DNA from: JAIUNP01 sp020161975
Lineage (GTDB): Bacteria; Pseudomonadota; Alphaproteobacteria; Rhizobiales; Beijerinckiaceae
Length of the DNA: 64,000 nucleotides
Assembly (NCBI GenBank): GCA_036745275.1
Contig: DAIOGK010000012.1
Location: forward strand, 1 to 64,000
Direction of reading: 5' to 3'
Positions 1 through 9,599 of this stretch are shown one piece after another. Each line of letters starts with the position of its first letter. Position 1 is the first letter of the stretch. The position numbers and the translations under genes are program-made. The notes beneath the pieces are model-generated. The model searched no databases and was not told the DNA's origin. It saw only the letters and a program-made list of their open reading frames with translations.

Positions 1-895
1 CCGCGCCGCGCCAGCCATAGATCGACTGATCGTCGTCGCCGACGCAGCAGATGTTTGCAGGCAGAGCGACATCTCCGGCGGATGCGCCCTTGCGCTGCGC
101 CAGAAGCCTGAGCCAGAGATACTGGGCGACGTTGGTATCCTGATACTCATCGACCAGAATGTAGCGGAACCGCGTCTGATACTGGGCGAGGACATCGGGG
201 TTGTCCTGAAACAGCCGGATGGTTTCCATCAGAAGGTCGCCGAAATCACAAGCATTCAGGGTTTTCAGCCGGGCCTGATAGGCGGCATAAAGTTCGATGC
301 CGCGCCCGTTGGCAAAGGCCATTGCCTCGCCCGCCGGTACGCGCTTGGGGGTCAGCGCGCGGTTCTTCCAACTGTCGATGAGGATCGCGAGCTGGCGCGC
401 GGGCCAGCGCTTTTCGTCGATGTTGTCAGCGGCCAGGACCTGTTTCATCAGGCGAATCTGGTCATCCGTGTCGAGAATGGTGAAATCCGAGCGCAGATCG
501 ACAAGTTCGGCGTGGCGGCGCAGAAGCCGGGTACAGACCGAATGAAACGTGCCGAGCCACGGCATCCCCTCGGCCACCTGGCCGAGCATCTGGCCGATGC
601 GCTCCTTCATTTCGCGCGCGGCCTTATTGGTAAAGGTGACGGCCAGAATCTGGCTGGGATAGGCGCGGGCCTGCATGATGATGTGGCCGATGCGTGTGGT
701 CAGCACACGCGTCTTGCCGGTGCCGGCGCCGGCGAGCACGAGCACCGGGCCATCGAGCGTTTCCACGGCGCGGCGCTGCTCCGGGTTCAGCCCGTCAAGA
801 TAGGCAGCGGGGCGGGCCGCCGCCGCCGCACGGGCGGCAAGACCGCCAGCGCGTGGGCCGGTGTGGGCAGCATCATCCTGGTTGAAAGCGTTCAA
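1..895 (-). CDS. uvrD: UvrD/PcrA-type 3'-5' DNA helicase, 3' end outside the window
   Basis: Superfamily 1A helicase that unwinds DNA in nucleotide excision and mismatch repair. Only the N-terminal 298 codons are present; the gene runs off the left edge. The translation shows the family opening LNPEQRRAVETLDGPVLVLA, a Walker A GAGTGKT about 60 residues in, and the Walker B/motif II-III stretch GDDDQSIYGWRGA close to the edge. I place the start at a TTG (893-895), because a GAGAG ribosome-binding site lies just upstream and no in-frame ATG precedes the helicase core. A TTG start is less certain than the family call. The gene is divergent from the flavoenzyme at 1062. Confidence 0.9.
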   Translation of the reverse strand, partial: MNAFNQDDAAHTGPRAGGLAARAAAAARPAAYLDGLNPEQRRAVETLDGPVLVLAGAGTGKTRVLTTRIGHIIMQARAYPSQILAVTFTNKAAREMKERIGQMLGQVAEGMPWLGTFHSVCTRLLRRHAELVDLRSDFTILDTDDQIRLMKQVLAADNIDEKRWPARQLAILIDSWKNRALTPKRVPAGEAMAFANGRGIELYAAYQARLKTLNACDFGDLLMETIRLFQDNPDVLAQYQTRFRYILVDEYQDTNVAQYLWLRLLAQRKGASAGDVALPANICCVGDDDQSIYGWRGA

Positions 896-1061
896 GATCG
901 TCTCTCGCGAATCCCTGTCTTTTCGGCATCATATACCGCATCAGCCGCGCATAGAACGATGCGCGAACGCAATGCGCAGTTCTCGACCATGAAACGTTGT
1001 CGATTGTGTGATCCGCGTGGCATCATGGCGACCTGTTGTGCAAATCAAGCGAGGGTTTTCC

Positions 1062-2486
1062 ATGGGTCACGATCTGGCTGATTTCATCCGCCCCTCCGCC
1101 GACGCTGTGGCTGCCGCCATCGCAGATCTGACGCGTGCCTTTGGCAACCGCGCCGTCACAAACGAATCCGTGCGCCTTGCCCACAGCCACACGCGCACGC
1201 ACATTCCATCGCAACTGCCCGATGTCGTCGTTTTTCCTGACAGTGAGGCAGAGGTGGTGGCGGCTGTGACCATCGCGGCGCGGCATGGGCTGCCGATCAT
1301 CCCGTTCGGGATCGGCTCCTCGCTGGAGGGGCATTGCAATGCGCCGCTCGGTGGGGTTTCGATCGACACATCAACGATGAAGCGCATCGTGGCCGTCCAT
1401 GCCGAAGATCTCGATTGCGTGGTTGAACCGGGCGTCACGCGCAAGGAACTCAACGAATATCTGCGCGATTCGGGCCTCTTCTTCCCGGTCGACCCGGGTG
1501 CGGATGCCACCCTGGGCGGCATGGTGGCGACGCGCGCTTCCGGCACCAATGCGGTGCGTTATGGTACGATGCGCGAACTCGTGCTGGCGCTTCGGGTGGT
1601 GTTGGCCAACGGCGAGGTTCTGACGACCGGGCGACGGGCGCGGAAATCCTCTGCCGGTTATGACCTCACGCGGCTTATCGTGGGTTCTGAAGGGACGCTC
1701 GGGGTGGTCACGGAGATCACGCTGAGGTTGTCGGGGTTGCCGGAGGCCGTTTCGGCGGCGACCTGTTCGTTTCCGAGTGTCAAGGCGGCGGCGGATGCGG
1801 CCTCGATGGCCATACAGTCCGGCATTCCTGTGGCCCGCATGGAGCTTCTCGATGCGCTGGCGGTGAAGGCAACCAATGCATATGCGAAATTGAACCTGCC
1901 GGAGCAGCCGATGCTGCTGGTGGAGTTCCATGGTTCGCCCGCAGGGGTGCGCGAACAGGCCGAGGCGTTCGGCGCGATTGCCGCTGACTGTGGCGGAATG
2001 GGGTTTGTCTGGACCGACCGTGCGGAGGATCGCACCGCGCTCTGGCAGGCGCGGCATGATGCCTATTGGGCGACGCTGGCGCTGCAACCGGGAAAATCCA
2101 CGCTGTCCACCGATGTCTGCGTACCGATCTCGCGCCTCGCGGAAGCCGTTCGGGGCGCGCAGGCCGATCTTGCCGATCTCGGCCTGACGGGCACCATCCT
2201 TGGCCATGTCGGGGATGGGAACTTCCACGTCCTGCCGTTGTTCGACCCAGGGAACGCAGACGAAATGGCGCGGGTGGAGACCTTCTGCAAGCGGCTGGTC
2301 TTGCGTGCGCAGGACATGGATGGCACCTGCACGGGTGAACATGGAATCGGACAGGGGAAGATGCAGTATCTCGAACGGGAACTCGGCGCGCCGGCCCTTG
2401 CCGCCATGGCCGCCATCAAGCGGGCGCTTGACCCTCGCGCTCTGATGAATCCCGGCAAAATCGTCATGAGCCCGCCGTTATCGTGA
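1062..2486 (+). CDS. FAD-binding oxidoreductase, D-lactate dehydrogenase (cytochrome)/GlcD family
   Basis: Flavoprotein expected to oxidise a 2-hydroxy acid (D-lactate, glycolate or similar) and pass electrons to the respiratory chain. The 474-residue protein has the PCMH-type FAD domain in its N-terminal half (PFGIGSSLEGH; DPGADATLGGMVATRASGTN) and the FAD-oxidase C-terminal domain with GHVGDGNFH and CTGEHGIGQGK, residues typical of metal-assisted substrate binding in this family. An upstream in-frame start exists at 1008, but ATG 1062 has GAGG eight bases upstream and begins where homologues normally begin. The substrate cannot be told from sequence; D-lactate is the best guess from the GDGNFH and EHGIG motifs. 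Confidence 0.88.
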   Translation: MGHDLADFIRPSADAVAAAIADLTRAFGNRAVTNESVRLAHSHTRTHIPSQLPDVVVFPDSEAEVVAAVTIAARHGLPIIPFGIGSSLEGHCNAPLGGVSIDTSTMKRIVAVHAEDLDCVVEPGVTRKELNEYLRDSGLFFPVDPGADATLGGMVATRASGTNAVRYGTMRELVLALRVVLANGEVLTTGRRARKSSAGYDLTRLIVGSEGTLGVVTEITLRLSGLPEAVSAATCSFPSVKAAADAASMAIQSGIPVARMELLDALAVKATNAYAKLNLPEQPMLLVEFHGSPAGVREQAEAFGAIAADCGGMGFVWTDRAEDRTALWQARHDAYWATLALQPGKSTLSTDVCVPISRLAEAVRGAQADLADLGLTGTILGHVGDGNFHVLPLFDPGNADEMARVETFCKRLVLRAQDMDGTCTGEHGIGQGKMQYLERELGAPALAAMAAIKRALDPRALMNPGKIVMSPPLS

Positions 2487-2524
2487 GCTAGCATCTGCTG
2501 CTGATTGACTGGATTCGATAGATC

Positions 2525-5500
2525 GTGCGCGAGTTTCTCACAGGCCTCGGAATTGTGATCTGCCTGGCCCTGATCGGGGCAATGGCGGGGCCGCATTTCT
2601 TCGACTGGGGCACGCGTCGGGCGCTTTTTGAAAAGCGGATCACGCAGATGACCGGCCAGCCGGCCCGTATCGACGGGGCTATTGCCGTGACGCTTTTGCC
2701 AACGCCGACGATCGCACTCGACCGGGTGAAGATCGGCGTTCCGGATGCCAACGGCGTGGCGCCGGTCGAGGTGGAGCGGATTGCCGGCGCACTGGCGCCC
2801 CTGGCCCTGCTGCGCGGCGATTTCGTCATTACCGAAGCCCTGATCGATACCCCGAAAGTGCGCATTGGGGCCGGCGAGTTCGAGGCTGCGTCTCGTCTGC
2901 CGCTGCCGACGGCCCGCTCCACCGATCCCGAGGCCGTCTCGATCGAGAAACTCCAGATCCGCGATGGCCATCTTGAAGTGATGCGCCCCGAAAAGGCGCC
3001 ACTCGTCGTTACCTCGCTCTCGGCGGAGCTTGAAGCCACCTCGCTGTTGGGGCCGGCGCGTGGCAATGGTTCGATGGTGCTGGACGGAGCGCGCCGAACC
3101 TTGCGCTTCTCGCTGGGCAAGGTTGACAATGGCGTTGGCCGGCTGAAGTTGCTCGTAGAGGATCATAGCCTGCTGCTGCGGCTTGATCTTGACGGGGCGC
3201 TGGTGGTCAACGCGGAAAGTCCCCGGTTCGAGGGGCAGGCCACGCTGACCGGCAATCCGCAGTTCGAGGCGGAAGGTCGCCTGCAATTGCCGCTGCGCTC
3301 GACCGCGAAGGTCATGTTTGACCGGACAAGGCTGCAACTCGACGAGATTGCGATGACCGTGGGGGCGGAACCGCAGCCCCTGTCGCTTTCCGGCAGCGGT
3401 CGCCTTACCCTTGAGGGTGAGCCCTTTCTCGATCTGGTCCTGACAGGGCGCAGCTACGATTTTGACCGCCCGGGCCCCGATGGAAAGCCCAAGCTTGCGG
3501 TGCCCGCCGATCTCATACGTCAGGCTCAGGCGTTGATGGGCGGCAGCGCCAGCGGCGCCTTGCTGCCGAACGGGCTGTTCGACCTCAGTATTGGCGGCGT
3601 GATCATTGGCGGACAAACTGTGACAGGTGTGCATGTTGTGGCCGAGCAAGCTGGCGGACGGCTGATGCTCAGGAGCCTCGATGCCGCGCTGCCCGGGCAG
3701 AGCAAGGTCGATTTTGCCCGCGACTCTTTGTCCGACAACGGATTTATCTCCGGGTTGCTCCAGTTTGAAAGTCGCGATCCCGAGCGGTTACATGGCTGGT
3801 TCAACGGCATTCAGCGGGTGGTGACGGCGCAGGTCGGGGTCAAGGCCTCGGCGGTCCTGTCCTCGCTAAAGGATGGGATTTCGGTCGACCGGATCGAGAT
3901 CGACCGCGGTGCGACCCATCTTGCAGGGCAAGGGAGCTATCTTCTGGCCTTGCCGGGGCTGCGCCCGGTGCCGCGCCTCGCCCTGACGCTGCAAAGTCCG
4001 CGCTTCGACATCGATGATATTCCGGCGTTCGCCTACGGCGGGGACAAGCGCGAGGAAAAGCCCGATCTTGACTTCGCGATTGATCTTGAAGCGCTGAAGC
4101 TGGTGCTGGACGGACAGGAAACCGGGCGGCTTGTGGTGAAAGCCCGCCGGGATGGCGACATTGTTTCAATCGAACGGCTGGCGATCAGCGAACTCGACGG
4201 GGCCAATCTCATCGCATCAGGCACGCTGGGCGGCGGGGCGCGGCGCATGACCCTGAAGCTCGATGCAACCAACATGGACGGCATTCTTGCTGTGGGCGAG
4301 CGGGTTCTGCCGGGGGCGTTTACGCGCAGCCTGCGCAAGCGCGCGGCGCTGCTGTCGCCGGCGCTCGTTGTCGCGACGCTGAGCAACGAGGACGCGGATG
4401 AGAGCTATTCGATCTCGGCGGAGGGGCGGCTTGCGGCCACGATGCTCAAGGTCGGTGGGCGTTTTTCGGGGCGAGCCGAGCTTCCAGTCGATCTCAACGT
4501 GACGTTCGAGAATGCCGATGGCGCTGTCCTGGCCCGGCAGATCGGCGCGGGCAAGCGTGAGGTGCAGTCGGCGCTGCCGGGAGCCGTCACGCTCGTTGGC
4601 AAAGGCAATCTGCGCGGCGCTCTCGATATCAACCTGGCCATCGACCTTGCCGGGCTGACGAGCCGGGTGAACGGGCAGATCAAGATCTTCCAGCCATTTG
4701 CGCCGTTCGAGGGGCTCATCACCGCCGACAGCCGCGATCTTGGACCGCTGGCGATTGCGATGGAGATAGACACCGCGCTGCCGCTGACCGGAGCTGCGCT
4801 GCAACTCAACGGTCGGGTGCTCAGCAATCTGGCCCAGATTACCGTGACCGATCTCAAGGCGGACATTGGCGGTTATCCGCTTCAGGGGGAAATTGCATTC
4901 CGGCTCAGTGACAGCGGCAAGGTCGCCGGGCAGTTGCGGGTGGGCAGCGTCGATCTCGATCTCATCGCTGGCCTTGCCACCGGTGCCGGGTTCCGCCCCG
5001 TGAAGGAGGGGCGCTGGTCGTCGGAACCGTTCGGCAAACCGGTGATTGCGCCGCTGAGGGGCGACCTGTGGATCGAAACTGGCAAGGCCCGGCTGAGCGG
5101 TCTTGCGCTCGACGGCGCGAAGTTCGTGTTCCGCTTCGATGAGGGCGTGGTTGGCATCGAGTATTCCGAGTTCCGGGTGGGGCCGGCGCGGGTGACGGGA
5201 GACGTTGTTCTCAAACGTCGCGACAGGGCCGTTGACCTGACCAGTCGCCTCAAATGGGCGGGGCTGGATGTTGCCCGACTCTGGCCGGACGGGCCGAAAG
5301 GCTTGGCGGATGGCAATCTGCTGCTCAACGGTGCCGGTGATAGCATGGCCAAGCTGGCGCAAACCCTGGCAGGAGCGGGCGAAGTGTCATTGCGCGATCT
5401 GCGCATTCCGGCGCTCGATCCGGCGGCGCTGATGCGCGTTCTGACGCCGCTGAATGCCGCGCCGGGCGATGCCGTTACACTGACGCGCAAACTTGATGCC

Positions 5501-6043
5501 GATCTTGCCAAGGCTCCGCTTGTTCTGCCGCAGGCCAAGGCTTCGCTTGTGGTGATGGATGGCAACGCTCGCGTGGCTTCTCTCGGTTCGAGTGTGGGGG
5601 AATTGCGGACGGAAGCCTCGGGAACGGTGGATGTCGGACGGCTGGCCCTTGATCTGAGGTTGACCGCCGTCGCGGTGGCGGCGCCTCCGGGGTGGCGAGG
5701 CGCGCTGCCGCAATTCACGGTGCAGTGGCTGGGGGCTTTGATGGCGCCACGCCGCAGCCTCGGGGTTGAGACCCTGCTCAACGGGATTCTGGCCGCCAGT
5801 CTTCAGCGGGATGCCGAGGCGCTGGAAATGCAGCAACAGGACATGCGCGAGCGGGTCATCTTCAATCGCCGGCTACGCCAAAGCGAGCAGGAGCGCCAGC
5901 GGGCAGAAGAAGAGGCCAAGGCCGAGACGCTGCGCCGGCAGAACCTTGAATTGCGGAAGGCGCTCGATCCGCCGGTTACGGGCAGCCAATCGGCACCGCT
6001 CAACCTGATTCCGCCTGAGTTGTCCGCGCCAGGCGAACGCTGA
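2525..6043 (+). CDS. AsmA family protein
   Basis: Large (1172 residues) AsmA-type protein. The family is anchored in the inner membrane with a long periplasmic domain, and members are implicated in lipid transport and outer-membrane assembly. An N-terminal hydrophobic segment (residues 5-22) is followed by the AsmA signature region (ITQMTGQPARIDGAIAV). The middle is a long beta-rich repetitive body with many alternating hydrophobic strands, as expected of a beta-groove protein. The last ~80 residues form a charged Glu/Arg/Gln-rich probable coiled coil. The start is a GTG 38 bases after the flavoenzyme gene with only a weak ribosome-binding site, so co-transcription is likely. The specific function is unknown. 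Confidence 0.85.
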   Translation: MREFLTGLGIVICLALIGAMAGPHFFDWGTRRALFEKRITQMTGQPARIDGAIAVTLLPTPTIALDRVKIGVPDANGVAPVEVERIAGALAPLALLRGDFVITEALIDTPKVRIGAGEFEAASRLPLPTARSTDPEAVSIEKLQIRDGHLEVMRPEKAPLVVTSLSAELEATSLLGPARGNGSMVLDGARRTLRFSLGKVDNGVGRLKLLVEDHSLLLRLDLDGALVVNAESPRFEGQATLTGNPQFEAEGRLQLPLRSTAKVMFDRTRLQLDEIAMTVGAEPQPLSLSGSGRLTLEGEPFLDLVLTGRSYDFDRPGPDGKPKLAVPADLIRQAQALMGGSASGALLPNGLFDLSIGGVIIGGQTVTGVHVVAEQAGGRLMLRSLDAALPGQSKVDFARDSLSDNGFISGLLQFESRDPERLHGWFNGIQRVVTAQVGVKASAVLSSLKDGISVDRIEIDRGATHLAGQGSYLLALPGLRPVPRLALTLQSPRFDIDDIPAFAYGGDKREEKPDLDFAIDLEALKLVLDGQETGRLVVKARRDGDIVSIERLAISELDGANLIASGTLGGGARRMTLKLDATNMDGILAVGERVLPGAFTRSLRKRAALLSPALVVATLSNEDADESYSISAEGRLAATMLKVGGRFSGRAELPVDLNVTFENADGAVLARQIGAGKREVQSALPGAVTLVGKGNLRGALDINLAIDLAGLTSRVNGQIKIFQPFAPFEGLITADSRDLGPLAIAMEIDTALPLTGAALQLNGRVLSNLAQITVTDLKADIGGYPLQGEIAFRLSDSGKVAGQLRVGSVDLDLIAGLATGAGFRPVKEGRWSSEPFGKPVIAPLRGDLWIETGKARLSGLALDGAKFVFRFDEGVVGIEYSEFRVGPARVTGDVVLKRRDRAVDLTSRLKWAGLDVARLWPDGPKGLADGNLLLNGAGDSMAKLAQTLAGAGEVSLRDLRIPALDPAALMRVLTPLNAAPGDAVTLTRKLDADLAKAPLVLPQAKASLVVMDGNARVASLGSSVGELRTEASGTVDVGRLALDLRLTAVAVAAPPGWRGALPQFTVQWLGALMAPRRSLGVETLLNGILAASLQRDAEALEMQQQDMRERVIFNRRLRQSEQERQRAEEEAKAETLRRQNLELRKALDPPVTGSQSAPLNLIPPELSAPGER

Positions 6044-6047
6044 AGCA

Positions 6048-6263
6048 TCAGCGGTTCAGTGCCTCATTCAGGACAAACACGCGGATGGCTGAGGACAGGT
6101 TTGCCTCCTTGCGACCGCTGTCAATCTCGCCGACCAGTGCGGCGATGCCGATGTCGCGCCGGGCGGCGATGGCTTTCAACTCCTGCCAGAACGCCGCTTC
6201 CAGTGAAACGGACGTGCGGTGCCCGGCAATCGACAGCGAGTGCTTGACGACACGCGTACTCAA
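6048..6263 (-). CDS. ribbon-helix-helix domain protein
   Basis: Small 71-residue protein of the ribbon-helix-helix type found across alphaproteobacteria: a short beta strand (KHSLSIAGHRTSVSLE), then two helices (FWQELKAIAARRD; IAALVGEIDSGR). Such proteins usually bind DNA as dimers, but the regulon is unknown. Its ATG overlaps the stop of the DUF4169 gene (ATGA), so it is translationally coupled to it. It ends 5 bases from the convergent AsmA gene. Confidence 0.8.
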   Translation of the reverse strand: MSTRVVKHSLSIAGHRTSVSLEAAFWQELKAIAARRDIGIAALVGEIDSGRKEANLSSAIRVFVLNEALNR

Positions 6264-6460
6264 TTCGGCTTGTCCGGCGCGGCGGCACCAACGAGCCGGA
6301 GGCCGGTGATTTTTGCCTCGGCCTGTTCTTTCTCAAGGCGGATGCGCTCCTTCTCGCCGCGCGTCATGCCATGCAGGATGCGGTTTTCGACCGCGCGCTG
6401 ATCTGCTTCGGCGCGGGCTCTTGCCTTGCGGGCCTTGCGAAGGTTGATGATGTCCGCCAT
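6260..6460 (-). CDS. DUF4169 family protein
   Basis: A 66-residue, highly charged helical protein (MADIINLRKARKARARA at the start, then Arg/Glu-rich). It matches the DUF4169 family, which is found almost only in alphaproteobacteria next to the ribbon-helix-helix gene and fumC, as here. It lies 39 bases downstream of fumC and overlaps the next gene by ATGA, so fumC-DUF4169-RHH is probably one operon. No biochemical role is known. Confidence 0.8.
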   Translation of the reverse strand: MADIINLRKARKARARAEADQRAVENRILHGMTRGEKERIRLEKEQAEAKITGLRLVGAAAPDKPN

Positions 6461-6499
6461 CGGCTTCTCCTTTCCCGGTCAGTCCGGATCGCCCCGGTA

Positions 6500-7891
6500 T
6501 CACCCCGGGCCGATCATGTTCTCCGGGCGGACGATGGCATTGAATTCCGCATCGGTGACATAGCCGCCGCCGACCGCCTCCTCGCGCAGGGTCGTGCCGT
6601 TCTTGTGGGCGGTTTTTGCGATTTTTGCCGCGTTGTCGTAGCCGATCTTCGGTGCGAGCGCGGTGACGAGCATCAGCGAACGGTCGAGCGCGGCCTTGAT
6701 GTTGTCGGTCCGCGCTTCGATGCCAACCACGCAATTGTCGGCAAAGGACTGGGTCGCATCGGCCAGCAGGCGCACCGATTGCAGGAAATTGTAGGCCATC
6801 ACGGGGTTGAACACGTTGAGCTCGAAATGGCCCTGGCTGCCGGCGAAGGTCAGCGTCGCGTTGTTGCCGAAAATCTGGGCGCAAACCATGGTCAGCGCCT
6901 CGGACTGGGTGGGGTTGACCTTGCCCGGCATGATGGATGAGCCAGGCTCGTTCTCCGGCAGGGCCAATTCGCCAAGGCCAGAGCGCGGGCCAGAGCCCAG
7001 AAACCGGATGTCATTGGCAATCTTGAACAGCGACACCGCCACCGTGTTGATGGCGCCGTGGCTGAACACCATCGCATCATGGGCGGCCAGCGCCTCGAAT
7101 TTGTTGGGCGCGGAAGTGAAGGGCAGGCCGGTGATGGCGGCAATGCGTTCGGCCACCTTTTCCGCAAACCCCTTTGGCGCGTTGAGGCCTGTGCCGACGG
7201 CAGTGCCGCCCTGTGCAAGTTCCATCAGCATCGGCAGCGTCATTTCGATGCGTTTGATGCCGTTTTCGACCTGCTTTGCGTAGCCGGAAAACTCCTGTCC
7301 CAGGGTGAGCGGCGTCGCATCCTGGGTATGAGTGCGGCCAATCTTGATGATGTCCTTGAAGGCGTCCGCCTTGATGCTGAGTTCACGCAAGAGATGGCGC
7401 AGCGCCGGCAGCAGATCGTTAACAATCTGTTCGGCGGCGGCGATGTGCATGGCCGTCGGATAGGTGTCGTTCGACGACTGGCTCATGTTGACGTGATCGT
7501 TCGGATGCACGGGCTTTTTCGAGCCAAGCTCGCCACCGAGCATCTCGATGGCGCGGTTCGAGATCACCTCGTTGGCATTCATGTTGGACTGTGTGCCCGA
7601 ACCCGTCTGCCAGACGACGAGCGGGAAATGATTGTCGAGCTGTCCGTCAATCACTTCCTGGGCGGCCTTCACCACCATCTCGCCCACGGATTTGTCGAGA
7701 ATGCCGAGTGCCATGTTCGTTTCGGCGGCGGCGCGCTTGACGATTCCGAGGGCGCGGATGATCGGCTTTGGCTGCTTTTCCCAGCCAATCTTGAAATTGC
7801 CGATCGAACGCTGCGACTGGGCGCCCCAATACCGGTTGTTCTGGACTTCGATGGGACCGAATGTGTCGGTTTCGGTGCGCGTCTGTGCCAT
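6500..7891 (-). CDS. fumC: class II fumarate hydratase
   Basis: Iron-independent fumarase converting fumarate to L-malate in the TCA cycle; it acts as a tetramer in the cytoplasm. At 463 residues it has the usual length. It shows the family signature GSSIMPGKVNPTQ, the TGSGTQSNMNANEVISN substrate-site segment and the HPNDHVNMSQSSND segment near residue 130. The N-terminus (TDTFGPIEV) is also typical. A possible promoter lies upstream on the minus strand: TTGCCT (complement of 7952-7957), 16-bp spacer, CTAGAA (complement of 7930-7935). It heads a likely operon with the two small genes downstream. Confidence 0.97.
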   Translation of the reverse strand: MAQTRTETDTFGPIEVQNNRYWGAQSQRSIGNFKIGWEKQPKPIIRALGIVKRAAAETNMALGILDKSVGEMVVKAAQEVIDGQLDNHFPLVVWQTGSGTQSNMNANEVISNRAIEMLGGELGSKKPVHPNDHVNMSQSSNDTYPTAMHIAAAEQIVNDLLPALRHLLRELSIKADAFKDIIKIGRTHTQDATPLTLGQEFSGYAKQVENGIKRIEMTLPMLMELAQGGTAVGTGLNAPKGFAEKVAERIAAITGLPFTSAPNKFEALAAHDAMVFSHGAINTVAVSLFKIANDIRFLGSGPRSGLGELALPENEPGSSIMPGKVNPTQSEALTMVCAQIFGNNATLTFAGSQGHFELNVFNPVMAYNFLQSVRLLADATQSFADNCVVGIEARTDNIKAALDRSLMLVTALAPKIGYDNAAKIAKTAHKNGTTLREEAVGGGYVTDAEFNAIVRPENMIGPG

Positions 7892-8112
7892 GTGCTGCCG
7901 CCTCTGGGGTGAACAAAAGGGTCATGCGGTTCTAGCCAAGTGTGAGGCTGGAGGCAAACGGGCGGACGCGAACCGATGCGTTTTGACCTCGGCGCTTTTG
8001 CCGAAGCGTCCCCCCGGAGCGCGGGCTCAGCGAGGCTGAAACACGTCTCACTCATTTGCGTGACGACAGGCACGACAGCCCCTGTCAGGTTGGCAGCGAA
8101 AGGGAGGCTGTC

Positions 8113-9030
8113 ATGGATATCATCAGCAGGGCCCTGTGTTCGGACGGATCGGCTCCCGAACTCTGGGCGATCTATCAGGTTTCGCTCAAACTGGCGGCGG
8201 AACGGGCAAAAAAGGCGGTCGAATCGACCGGAAACGTCTTTGACGACGCAATCGTCGGGCTCCTCGATGACAAGAACATTGGGAAATGGCCTGTGCTCTA
8301 TGAGGCAGAACAACGGTTGATCGCTTATGCCAGCAAGGAAGAAATCGAGGCGGATTTTGCGCGAAGGACCGTCGAGGCCGAGCGACTTGGTGCGATTTCT
8401 GTCAAGGCACTCAAGGAGTCGTTCGACGCGAGTGCCGACGCGGCGCAGCGGGCGGCGCTTTATCGATGCCTGATCGAGGATGTGCAGTTTCGCTACGAAA
8501 AGCGCCGGCTCGATCGGAAGACGCGCGCGCGGATGATCCAGCACTATATCTGGTCGGGCATCGGACTGTCCGTTATCACCGGGGCCTTCCTTTTGATTGT
8601 GCTGATGTTGAGCCGCTCCAAATCAACGGCGGTGTTCAATGTTCCGTTCGTCATGCTGATCGGCCTTTGCGGCGCCTATTTCAGCCGGTTGACCTCGTTC
8701 AACTCCAATGCCGACCTTGATTATGACGCGCTGGTGAGCAGCTATCGGTTCAGGAATCTGGTTCTGCGGGGTGGCATCGGGATGCTGGCCGCCGTGGTCA
8801 TGTACTATCTGATCTACAGCGGTCTGATTGCCGGCGACCTTTTCCCGGCCCCGAATTCGCTCAATTCCATCGCATCGATGTTCTCAGGGGAAGACCCGCT
8901 CGTGCCATCCAAGGAAACGGCCAAGCTGATGGTCTGGGCCTTCATCGCCGGCTTTTCCGAGCGCCTGGTGACCGGTACTCTGGAGCGACTGGAGAATTCC
9001 GACGCGGTGAAATCCGGTAGCGGCCAATAG
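8113..9030 (+). CDS. unrecognised protein with three predicted membrane segments
   Basis: I do not recognise this 305-residue protein. The N-terminal ~150 residues are soluble and helical with charged stretches. Three hydrophobic segments follow: about residues 158-176 (IGLSVITGAFLLIVLML), 186-205 (FNVPFVMLIGLCGAYF) and 225-244 (GGIGMLAAVVMYYLIYSGL). Near the C-terminus, after the motif WAFIAGFSERLV, it returns to a charged tail. An earlier TTG at 8056 is possible, but ATG 8113 has a strong AGGGAGG site 5 bases upstream. It looks like a membrane-anchored protein with an N-terminal cytoplasmic domain; no neighbours point to a function. Confidence 0.75.
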   Translation: MDIISRALCSDGSAPELWAIYQVSLKLAAERAKKAVESTGNVFDDAIVGLLDDKNIGKWPVLYEAEQRLIAYASKEEIEADFARRTVEAERLGAISVKALKESFDASADAAQRAALYRCLIEDVQFRYEKRRLDRKTRARMIQHYIWSGIGLSVITGAFLLIVLMLSRSKSTAVFNVPFVMLIGLCGAYFSRLTSFNSNADLDYDALVSSYRFRNLVLRGGIGMLAAVVMYYLIYSGLIAGDLFPAPNSLNSIASMFSGEDPLVPSKETAKLMVWAFIAGFSERLVTGTLERLENSDAVKSGSGQ

Positions 9031-9033
9031 CGA

Positions 9034-9513
9034 TCACAGGCCCTTCAGAGCGAGTCCGGCCATCCACAACGCAAGGCCGAAGACCGTGTGGCCGATGATG
9101 TTGAGCAGGCGCGGGGTCGTCGGATTGTCGCGCCTCGCATGGGCGATGCCGCCGCCCATGCCCGGCGAGAGGATGAGCCAGCCGCACAGGATCGTAACCC
9201 AACCCACGATCATCGGCGGCCAGAAGGTGGGGTTTGCTGCCCAGGCCGGCCAGATGATCAGCAGCGCCCAGCCAAAGACGATGCCGACGAGATAGTGAAA
9301 AAACCAGCCCCAGGCTGTCTCATGCGCAAAGCCGGGGACTTCAGCCATATTTTCGTGCGCAAACCGCCCTCGCAGTGCGGAGAGGAACCAGCGGCCCACC
9401 ATGCCCCAGTTGGGCAAGGCAAAACCGAACAGCCGGTTGAGCAAGATGGCCCAGAGATCAAGGACAAGCGTTGCAAAGCCACCAATCAGGATGGCGCGGA
9501 AGGTAGCTGACAT
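9034..9513 (-). CDS. DUF2938 family membrane protein
   Basis: A 159-residue integral membrane protein with about four hydrophobic segments and the DUF2938 look: TLVLDLWAILLNRLFG at the start, ETAWGWFFHYLVGIVFGWAL in the middle, and a C-terminal GMGGGIAHARR motif followed by a final helix. The family has no assigned role. It converges on the preceding membrane-protein gene with only 3 bases between the stops. Confidence 0.8.
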   Translation of the reverse strand: MSATFRAILIGGFATLVLDLWAILLNRLFGFALPNWGMVGRWFLSALRGRFAHENMAEVPGFAHETAWGWFFHYLVGIVFGWALLIIWPAWAANPTFWPPMIVGWVTILCGWLILSPGMGGGIAHARRDNPTTPRLLNIIGHTVFGLALWMAGLALKGL

Positions 9514-9599
9514 GGATGAGGCCCGGAACCGTTCAATTGTCCGACATCATACGAGGCGCAGTCCGCGAAGTCCGCAAAAATTTGCGCGTTATCCGCTGC

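Noticed and set aside
1008..1061. Earlier start for the FAD-binding oxidoreductase
   Set aside because: ATG 1062 has the better ribosome-binding site and matches the usual N-terminus of the family.
2063..3649. 528-codon minus-strand frame opposite the flavoenzyme and AsmA gene
   Set aside because: Crosses two well-supported plus-strand genes and shows no motif.
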